DNA of 13,850 nucleotides from positions 191,969 to 205,818 of the forward strand of contig MU646524.1 in assembly GCA_026770585.1 (NCBI GenBank), written 5' to 3'. Origin of the DNA: Baffinella frigidus (Eukaryota > Cryptophyceae > Cryptomonadales > Baffinellaceae). Position numbers and translations under genes: made by a program. Below are positions 1-7,400 of this stretch, piece by piece; within the stretch, counting starts at the first letter, position 1; each line of letters begins with the position of its first letter. The notes under the pieces were generated by a model. It searched no databases and was not told the origin of the DNA. It was given only the letters and a program-made list of their open reading frames with translations.

Positions 1-190
1 TGTGGGGTTTGGGGTTTGGGGTGTGGGGTGTGGGGGTTAGGGGTTAGGGTTTCGGGTTTCGGGTTTCGGGTGTCGGGTGTCGGTTTTCGGGTGTCGGGTG
101 TCAATTTTCGGCTTTCGGTTTTCGTGTGTCGGGTGACGGGTGTCACGTGTCGGTTTTCGGTTTTCGGTTTTCGGTTTACGGGTGACGGAT
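1..190. repeat. Heptamer minisatellite (GGGTTTC/GGGTGTC/GGTTTTC), telomere-like
   Basis: From about base 47 the sequence reads as near-perfect 7-base units (GGGTTTC three times, then GGGTGTC, GGTTTTC, GGTTTAC, GGGTGAC and similar). It is preceded by TTTGGGG-like units. The tract lies directly downstream (on the minus strand) of the last recognised exon of the coiled-coil gene, so it is probably intronic. It is too degenerate to be an active telomere end. Confidence 0.85.
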
Positions 191-210
191 TTTAGGTGTA
201 GGGTCCAAAC

Positions 211-3200
211 CATGGGCCGCGCTCTTGCCGCGTGCAAAGCCTCCTCAGTCGTTTCCAGGCGTGTCTCGAGACGCTCCGCGCGCTGCTTCTCCACCTCGAG
301 TCGTTCTTGCAAGCCCCGCACCAGCGCCGCCTTTGTCTGCAGAGCAACGCACAGGGGTCAGCGGCACACACCAAGGGTGAGTCTCAGAGGGTTCAGCGTG
401 ACAGACACAAGAACAAAGGCAAGGGCGAGGCTCGAAATTGAGGTGTGGTGATCTGGGGCTTCACACTCCTGAACCACAATTCCGGCGTGTCACGAGGATG
501 GTTGTGGCTGCGAATCGAGGTCCCACACGGGACGCCTCCGGCTCAGCGTCCGGACTCAGCTAGGCGTGAGCGGTGCAGAGTTCACGGGTGTGAGTTAAGC
601 GGTTCAGGGTGCAGGGGGTTGAGTTGAGCGGTGCAGGGTTCAGGGATGTGAGCTAACGTTTTCAGGGTCCAGGGGCGTGAGCTGAAGTGTTCAGAGTTCA
701 GGAGTGTGAAATGAGGGGTGGAATCACCATAAACCATAACCCCTCTGCTCCAACACGACGAGCAACGACTTGGAGTCGCGCTCGTGGTCAGCTGGGCTTT
801 CGCGGGCCAGGGTGCAGGGGTGTGTGTTGGCACGGGTGTGAAGCGGTTCTGATTTCAGGAGTGCGAGTTGGTTCAGGGTTGAGGGAAGTGAGTTTAGCGG
901 TTCAGGGATCAGCGGTGTGAGTTGAGGTGTTCAAGGTTCGGAGGTGTGAGCAGAAGTGTTCATACTTGAGAAGTGTGAGTTGAGGGCATACCTCGAGAGA
1001 CTCCGCAAGCGATCTCCGCTCCTCCCCCCCCGCGCCCCGCGAAGCCTCCGCAGCATGCAGATACTCCTTCAGCTCCACCACGCGGCTCTCCGCACCCCGC
1101 ACGCGCGCGTCCGCCTCGTCGCGAGCACGCGCCTCCTGGTTTGGAGTTAAGAGTTTAGCGTTTGGGGTTTGGGGTTTGTGGTTTAGGGTTTAGGGTTTAG
1201 GGTTTAGGGTTTAGGTTTTGGGGTTTGGGGTTTAGGGGTAAGGGTTTAGGGGTTTGGTTTTAGGTTTTAGAGTTTAGGGTTTAGGGACTGGGGTTCAGGG
1301 TTTAGGATTTAGGGTTTAGGGTTTAGGGTTTACCGCGCGCCCCTCCGCCACGGCCTCCTCGAGCCTCCCTTTGGCCTGCGCGAGCCTGGTTTGGGGTGTA
1401 GGGTTTAGGGTGTGGATTATGGTTTATGGTTTTGTGGTGTATGGTTTGGGGATTGTGGTGAATGGTTCATGGTTCATGGTGCATGGTGCATGGTTCATGA
1501 TTCATGGTTCATGGTGCATGGTTCATGGTTCATGGTGTATGGTGTATTATTTATCATGTATGGTGTATGGTGTATGTACCGCGCGCGCAGCTCGGCGTTC
1601 TCCATCTCAGCATTCCGCGTGTCCTGCTCCAGTTGCGCCACGGCTGCCGCGCCCTCCTTGGCCATCTGCCGCACCTGCATCCGCGGAAAGTGATGTTTCT
1701 TTCAGAACCTGGATGTGTGTAGTAATGGTATCCATCTCGGCATTCCGCGTGTCCTGCCCCAGCTGCGTCCCCCTTTCCGAGCCCTCATTGGCGAGCTGCC
1801 GCACCTTCATCCGGGGAAAGTGATTCTTCTTTCAGAATCCGGCAACGAAGATTGCTACACAATTAGTTCTTAATAACGAAAACGACTACACAATTGGTTC
1901 GTAATAACAAAAATTGCTACACGTTCTTGATGTGCAGTGATTTTATCCATCTCAGCATTCCGCGCGTCCTGCTCCAGCTGGGCCGCGGCCACCGCGCCCT
2001 CCTTGGCGAGCTGCCGCACCTTCCTCCGGGAACATCATTCAATGAAATGAAAATGTGTGTTTGATTAAAAGAAAATGTGTTTCAACGAAATTTACTACGC
2101 AAACGCTTTACTACTACTAGTATGGCCCAAATGCGTAGTAAACTCCGTTGCCCAAAAGCAATTAATTAACACGTGTGCGGAGATCCACCTGCATCGAGCT
2201 GCCACACCTTCACCCGGGGAAAGTGCTTCTTCTTTCAGAATCTGGCCACGAAAATTACCACACAATTCGTTCTTATTAGCAATATTAAAGAATTTATATA
2301 GCAATTTCCGTTGCAAGATTCTGAAAGAAAATAGGGTTCCCCGGATCAACCTGCATCTCCGCGCGCGCCGCGCGCTGCCGCCCCCCCTCCACCTCTTTGT
2401 CCGCATCCCCTCTCTTCTCCAGCGCGTCTTCGAGACGCCGTGCGCGAGCCCTCTCCTCCTGGAGGTAAGAAAGGCAGTGGGCGGGCATTGATTAATACAG
2501 AAAACGCATTGATTATTGATCCAATGCAGGGATTAATACAGAAAATGCATTGATTGAGGCGCCGCTCCAGGTCGTCTTTGAGACGCCGAGACCGCGCAGG
2601 CTCCTCCTGATTTGGGGTTTGGGGTTTGGGGTTTGGGGTTTGGGGTTTGGGGTGTGGGGTTTGGGGTTTGGGGTTTGGGGTTTGGGGTTTGGGGTCTGAG
2701 TTTTAGGGTTTAGGGTTTGGGGTTTGGGGGTTTGGGGTGTAGGGTTCAGGTCTTAGGGTTAAGACCTCCAGCTGTTGCCTCGTGTTGACAGACTGTTCGC
2801 GCACGAACGTCAGCCGCTCCGACATGAAACTCAACTTCGCCTGCAAGCGTATCATCTCCTCCGCGCCCCCTCCCTCGCCCCGCCTGGTTGGTGAGTCCGC
2901 CCGGGCGGGCGACAACCCGCGGTACGGCGCCACCAGCCGTGATTTTCGTGCGTCGCGCATCGCCGCCAGCACCGGCGACATCCTGGGGGAGCGGTCGCGC
3001 GACAGCGCGGCCTCGGGGGACGCCACGGACTTGGCGGGCGACTGGGCGCGCGGCGTCGACGCGACGGACGTGTGCCGCGAGTTCCAGAGGTCGTCGAGGC
3101 GCTGGTGCAGCGACGCGGGGTCCACGCGCGCCGCTGCCTCCTCCATGGCCAGCGAGCGCGACACCCGCGGCCGCACACCCCCCGCCGGGGCCGTCCTCCC

Positions 3201-4173
3201 GGGGCTCTCCGCACGCCTTGCAGCCCCGGCCTGGGGCGTGCTTGCGGCGAGGATGGGGGAGGGTGGTGTCTGAGCGCCCACGCCCTTGCTCACGTCCGCG
3301 CGCCACTTGAACTCCATCTCAAGCAGCTGTTGTTCCAAGGAACGCCGCTTCGATGCTGAGCGAGGGTTGTTGGCGCCGTCCTGGATCTCCTGTGATGCGT
3401 CAGGTGGGATACAGATCAGAAATCCGCGAAATTGAGCGGCTCTGCATCGCAGGATAACCAGGAGGGAGCGGCTCCAATAATTGCTGATTATGTATCAGCG
3501 CCGCACTGATAACCCAACCCTATATAATAACATATCAGCCCCGCACTGATCACCCAACCTGGCTCCCTGGGAGCCAACAACCCGCGATCCAGGCGGTCTA
3601 AAATCCGCGCGGCTAAGCAGTGGGCGCCGTGCAGGGCGAAGGACGGTGCGAGGAGCAGGTCGTGACTGTGCGGTTGGTGTCTCCACTGTCAAACCGTGCC
3701 ATGCAATATCGGGGTTGCACCTTCTGCTCCAAGCGAGAGACAAGGATGGCGTTCATGTGCGCCTTGACATCTGAAGGCCACTCTTCACTCTTCGGCGTGG
3801 ACGTAGAAGTCGTCGGAGAAGCCATCGCTCTCTTTGGAGTGTGAGACACCTCCACATCCGAGCCAGTGTGGGCCCCGCGGACTCTGTCGCCCCTGGCCAG
3901 GCTGCTGGCGAGACTGCTCCTCAAAGAAAACGCGGCCGCCGCTGGTCGCCGGATGGCGGCGCCAGCCTCGTCTTTGCCACCTCCCCCTCCTGCTCTTGCC
4001 GCTGCAAGGGACCGCGCTGGTGTAGTCATTGAACTGCCCGCCAGACTGCTTCGCCGAAATCCTTCGGGTGGATGCGGCGAGTCAGGCTTCTTCGGGCTCG
4101 ACTGACCGCGCGGGTTTGGGTGTGACTGGCCGCGGGGGTTATCCGCCTCGCGCGAACCCGCCTTGGGAGGCAT
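211..4173 (-). CDS. Ser/Pro-rich coiled-coil protein, multi-exon, 3' end beyond the window
   Basis: I do not recognise a named family. Exons chained in frame on the minus strand: 4173-3721, 3389-2766, 2458-2351, 2019-1921, 1804-1709, 1674-1580, 1385-1334, 1135-992 and 336-211. This gives about 599 residues. Every junction has GT and AG and compatible phase; all are phase 0 except the 1580/1385 join, which is phase 2. The start is the ATG at 4173. Residues 1-151 are low-complexity and Ser/Pro/Arg-rich, with an NPRGQS-type repeat. Residues 152-359 hold many SP sites (AESPGR, AQSPAK, DRSPRMSP, GLSPARADSP), then an amphipathic stretch starting EEMIRLQAKLSFMSERL. From 360 onward the chain is rich in E, R, A, L and Q with heptad-like spacing, typical of a long coiled coil. 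SP-rich basic segments next to coiled coils are common in cytoskeletal or centrosomal proteins; that is only an inference. The next exon would lie left of base 1. Transcript data would settle the exon chain. Confidence 0.72.
567..985. repeat. Intronic minisatellite, about 30-bp unit
   Basis: Degenerate units of about 29-31 bases with the core GTGAGTTGAGCGGTTCAGGG recur at 567-715 and again at 831-985. They fill most of the intron between the coiled-coil exons at 1135-992 and 336-211. The non-repetitive middle and the part from 337 to 566 show nothing recognisable. Confidence 0.7.
1148..1332. repeat. Interstitial (TTTAGGG)n tract forming an intron
   Basis: Runs of TTTAGGG, with TTTGGGG variants, fill the whole interval between the exon pieces at 1385-1334 and 1135-992. 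On the coding (minus) strand the intron begins GTAAACCCTAAACCC and ends CTCCAAACCAG, so both splice sites are embedded in or adjacent to the repeat. TTTAGGG is the plant- and alga-type telomere repeat. Confidence 0.9.
1389..1580. repeat. Intronic heptamer tract (GGTTCAT/GGTGCAT/GGTGTAT)n
   Basis: After a TTTAGGG-like lead-in, about sixteen consecutive 7-base units (GGTTCAT, GGTGCAT, GATTCAT, GGTGTAT) run from about 1463 to 1575. They make up the intron between coiled-coil exons 1674-1580 and 1385-1334. The unit length equals that of the telomere-like tracts in neighbouring introns, although the sequence differs. Confidence 0.88.
1580..2019 (-). repeat. Tandemly triplicated coiled-coil exon
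   Basis: Three consecutive minus-strand exons, 2019-1921, 1804-1709 and 1674-1580, encode near-copies: VRQLAKEGAVAAAQLEQD, VRQLANEGSERGTQLGQD and VRQMAKEGAAAVAQLEQD. Each continues with (T/A)RNAEM. Intron sequence ending in CTTTCC.CGGATG(A/C)AG is also shared upstream of the second and third copies. This points to duplication of an exon plus intron segment. A truncated fourth copy (VWQL, then frame loss) lies at 2208-2190. Confidence 0.85.
1841..1920. repeat. 31-bp tandem repeat inside a coiled-coil intron
   Basis: On the minus strand the intron that follows exon 2019-1921 starts with two 31-base units beginning GTAGCAATTTTTG and GTAGTCGTTTTCG, each ending in AATTGT. A partial third unit follows (GTAGCAATCTTCGTT). 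AT-rich sequence of this type also occurs in the middle of the introner-like element at 2209-2350, so the two introns share ancestry. Confidence 0.8.
2209..2350 (-). mobile_element. Introner-like inverted-repeat element whose ends are splice sites
   Basis: This 142-base segment lies directly after coiled-coil exon 2458-2351. Its two ends are imperfect inverted repeats of about 50 bases: 2209-2258 against 2301-2350, sharing CCGGGGAA and TTCTTTCAGAATCT in inverse orientation. On the minus strand it begins GTTGATCC right after ATGCAG and ends GGGTGAAG, so the element termini provide GT and AG. A near-identical 13-base direct repeat, GATC(A/C)ACCTGCAT, brackets it at 2182-2194 and 2344-2356. Introners in other algae are known to be non-autonomous DNA transposons that create introns. 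Assigning this segment to that class is inference from the structure. Confidence 0.6.
2490..2555. repeat. 25-bp direct repeat pair in the intron between duplicated exons
   Basis: The segments 2490-2514 and 2531-2555 (GATTAATACAGAAAA, Y, GCATTGATT) match at 24 of 25 positions. They sit between the pseudo-exon and its functional sister exon. They may be a by-product of the exon duplication. Confidence 0.85.
2550..2606 (-). pseudogene. Duplicated exon copy without a usable donor (pseudo-exon)
   Basis: After an acceptor (CCAAATCAG) at the end of the TTTGGGG intron, the minus strand encodes EEPARSRRLKDDLERRL. This is clearly related to EERARARRLEDALEKRG of the neighbouring exon 2458-2351. The first GT downstream is in phase 1, which cannot join the phase-0 acceptor of the next exon. 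The copy is therefore probably skipped, or it uses a non-canonical donor. Confidence 0.55.
2611..2760. repeat. Intronic (TTTGGGG)n heptamer tract
   Basis: Almost uninterrupted TTTGGGG units, passing into TTTAGGG-like units, make up the intron after coiled-coil exon 3389-2766. On the coding strand the intron opens GTCTTAACCCTAAG and closes CCCCAAATCAG. Confidence 0.9.
3492..3560. repeat. 40-bp-period direct repeat in the first coiled-coil intron
   Basis: Two copies of a 29-base motif (TATCAG(C/G), CCCGCACTGAT, (A/C)ACCCAACC) occur at 3492-3520 and 3532-3560. They lie within the 331-base intron 3390-3720. Nothing else in that intron is recognisable. Confidence 0.8.
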
Positions 4174-4468
4174 GGCCGACGCAGAGCGGGCCTCAAGGCG
4201 CGTTGCGGCGCGCTGGGCCCTTATTCCTTTGAAACGGACCCCGGACGTGATGAATTTTTTTTTGGAGCCCCGCCTGAAACTCCTCTCGCTCGAGGGTCCA
4301 CCACCGCACAGAGAGTCGGTCGGTCCAGAGAGAGCACACGACCCTGTGTGGTGACGTCGGCAGCCGGGAACGGGTGCTGATCCCGGGAACGGGGCGAACA
4401 GGACCTCGCCGCGTTACCGTGTTCCGGGTTGCTATTTCAAACTCTGTTCGGATCCGGGATCAGGAGGG
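4174..4468. promoter_or_regulatory. Divergent intergenic region, probable bidirectional promoter
   Basis: These 295 bases separate the start codons of the minus-strand coiled-coil gene (4173) and the plus-strand cytidine deaminase (4469). They contain a T9 run at 4255-4263, a TGACGTCG motif resembling a bZIP/CRE site near 4352, and an 11-base direct repeat CCGGGAACGGG at 4364-4374 and 4383-4393. No TATA box is evident. The promoter role is inferred from the head-to-head layout. Confidence 0.5.
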
Positions 4469-7400
4469 ATGGGAACGGGCCAGGCTCCGCTGCTGACAAC
4501 GCAGATGGTGATGGACTGGTCGGAGTGCGCTGCCGCCGTGGCGGGCGGGGACGGGGCCGGGGAAGCGACGCCCGAAGCTGCTGTACTCCTCGCACTGCTC
4601 CCCCGGGCAGAGGCAGCTGCCAGGCCAGGTCGAGCCCCAGGGCCCGGGCATGTAATGCAGTTGGAGGCGGCGAATCGTCGGATCTGGCTGCACCCTGCCT
4701 GGCGTCGGCACGATTGACTGCTCGCAGCACTCCCACAGCACGCTGAAAGACCAGGTTCCATCTTAATCTGAAGCGAGCTGCCCCACCCTCGTCGGCAGAC
4801 ATCAGCGGGTTCCGCGTGGGCGCCGCGGGGCGCGGCGCGAGCGGAAAGGTCTATCTGGGCTGCAACATCGAGACCGCGGGGGTGGATCTCTCGCACGTGA
4901 TCCACGCGGAGGCGTTTGTCGTTGCCTCTGCGTTGGCTGCTGGCGAGACGCACCTCACAGGTTCGAAACCGATTCGGGGCGCTGCTAGCTGGGGTCCAAA
5001 CCCTTTTGCTGATCCTGATTTCCCTCCTCTCGGGAGGGCTGCTGCAAGTTTCCAGTGCGCTAGTGGAGAATTGCTGCGTGCAGAGTCGCTGCGATCCTCG
5101 TGCTTCTCCACTTTGGGAGGGCTGTTGCAAGACCAGTCCCTGGTCTGGTGCTTCTCCCCTTGGGGAGGGCTGCTACAACCTGACAGCCAGCCATTAGAGA
5201 GTTGGCCACTTATGAATCCACTAGCTTGACAACTCACATGCACCCCGGCGCTCACCAGCACAGACGTCGAGTGCAGATTCGTATCCCGCGCGGTGCTGGT
5301 TCGACAGCGACGGCCGGAAGCAATTTCAAATAATCTTGATGTTTATTTTGATAGATGGACATCTGCCCCTCTTGAACGGTGTCTTGGCTATTATTGAGCG
5401 AACCGTGCGCTGTGTGGCAGGGTTGGCGGTCACGAGCCCCCCGTGCGGGCAATGCCGCCAACTGCTAAAAGAGCTCCACCGATCCGAGAACCTCGAGATC
5501 TTGGTGGCGAAATCCGGGGCGAAGAGCATATCGCTGGAGGAGCTGTTGCCGCATGGGTTCGGCCCGAAGGATATGGACCAGGTTCCCTGCCGATCTAATC
5601 CCGCGGCGTATTCATAATGAATACGATTTTGGTGTATCTTAGGGGTGGAAATAAGACAGTCGTATATCTAGACTTCGTTGAGAGCCTTAAGATACACCAG
5701 AATCGGATCGGAGATCCCCGAAATCGCATTCATAATGAATACACGTCCGGATGAGATCCACACTACTGAAAACCGCGGGCCCATATTTCGGTTGACCAGG
5801 TGTGAGATCCTCACACCAAGTGGCTCCGATTCCTTGAGGAGAAATGACTCGGGGCGAATTGCTTGAGGCGATATACGGCCCCTGGCGAACACGCAGGGCA
5901 GCGTTGGGCCTCCCGGCTCTATGATTTTTGGAGGGATCGAGTTTTCTTAACAGTGGATATCCGGGGGGGTGCAGAGCAGCGCGCTGGGCGTCCCAGTCGA
6001 CAACACCCTCTCCTTCCTCGAAGGACAACACGCGGATGATCACCTGGCAGCCCTCGCGCTCGAGAGCGCGAATCGTGCCTACGCCCCTTACAGCTGCTGC
6101 CCGAGCGGGGTTGCGCTGCTGCTCGCCTCAGGGGAGGTACTCTTCCCCACCCAAAAAAATCTTGAAAGGTTCATAACCTTCTGCTTGTTTGCGGCTCCTA
6201 TGGGTCTCCGGCTGGAGTTATTAAACCTTTTCCCCGCGAGATATTCTCTTCTCCACCCACCCTCCGGGGTGGTTCCGGGCTCTGCTAGAGTCCTCACGTC
6301 TCGGCTCACCTGTCCGCCTGGCGTACAGCGGTCGTGTACGTTAACTGAATAACGTTTATGGCAACTTAATAATGTATGTCAACTGAAGAAACCTCGCCTT
6401 CCCCCCTCAGGTGGCCGTGGGGAGCTACTCTGAGAGCTGCGCGTTCAACCCGAGCATCTCGCCGATGCAGGCAGGTAGTTATAGCCTTAGATCTTAGATC
6501 GCATCCCGTCAGGCATTTGATTTATATGCTCCGGAGTTCCCCGAATGCCCGAAAGTTACTACACATTTGGTCACGTCCAGGGCTGGACGTGACTGACATG
6601 TTGCCGATCCAGGCAGGTGTGATGACATCGGCCTATCGTATTGGATACAGTCATTGTAGCAGATAGGTCATTGTAGCAGATAGGTTAATGAAGAAGATAG
6701 GTCGTAGCGGATAGGTTGGTGAAGCAGATAGGTTATAGTCTTTGTAACAGATGGGTTATTAACCGCGACGTTCAACGCGATGGTAGCCCCTGCTTGTGGA
6801 AATCGAACGATAGGCATATCTCTTACGTGCCCATAACGTAAATATTCACCCTATCTTGCCCTAGGCAGGTCGTAGCGCCCTACGGTAGGGCACATGAGCC
6901 TACTCGCCACTTAAGGGATACGCAGTTCCCCCGTTAGTTCCGTGTGTCTGGACACGGCTAGATTTAAGATCTAAGACTGAATCCAACGCTAGATCTCAGA
7001 TCTAACGCTAGATGGAGTTATTGTAGATTTCGGCTTAGCGTGGAATTCACTTCGGGTCGTGGGATCGAGAAAATCGAAAAAACCGCGATCATTTCCACGT
7101 CCATCTCAAGTGTTATGCTATCTTACGCATGGATTTGATGACAAGATCGCAACCCCCACCCGTAAAATACACCTTTTCGATTCATTCTCACTTTTTTTCG
7201 TTCCCCGATGTCCCGACCTGCTCTCCCAAAATGCCGCGCTAAGCCGAAATCTACAATAGGTGAGAGGACAGAAGATGCCCTGCCCGCGCCTAGACCGTGC
7301 AAGATGGTGACGTACCTTCACTCACGTGGTTCCGTAATCCGCAGGCCTCGTTTCCGTCGTCAGTGCCGGGGGTTCCCCCGCGGACATCACCAAGTGTGTT

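Noticed and set aside
1-190. Chromosome end (true telomere)
   Set aside because: The heptamers are degenerate and change from unit to unit. The adjacent exon ends with a splice donor, so the gene continues beyond base 1.
2190-2208. 19-nt microexon (VWQL...) between the introner-like element and the next intron
   Set aside because: Including it would move the frame from phase 0 to 1, which does not fit the next phase-0 exon. Best read as a dead copy of the triplicated exon.
2782-3310. Plus-strand open frames opposite coiled-coil exon 2
   Set aside because: The minus-strand frame has sensible SP motifs, coiled-coil composition and phase-matched splice sites. The opposite frames are GC-rich shadows.
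4955-4975. tRNA T-loop-like motif GGTTCGAAACC
   Set aside because: It lies at the CDA exon 2/intron 2 border. No acceptor, D or anticodon arms can be placed around it at tRNA spacing.
5255-5300. Hairpin ACCAGCAC...GTGCTGGT as a possible small RNA or tRNA fragment
   Set aside because: The enclosed 30 bases do not fold into tRNA arms, and the context is a CDA intron. A chance or minor inverted repeat is likelier.
6590-6620. Second copy of the CDA SPMQAG exon end (CCGATCCAGGCAGGTG)
   Set aside because: It resembles the exon 5 end at 6461-6480 but has no acceptor and in-frame homologous sequence before it. The chain 6474 to 7345 already gives a complete domain.
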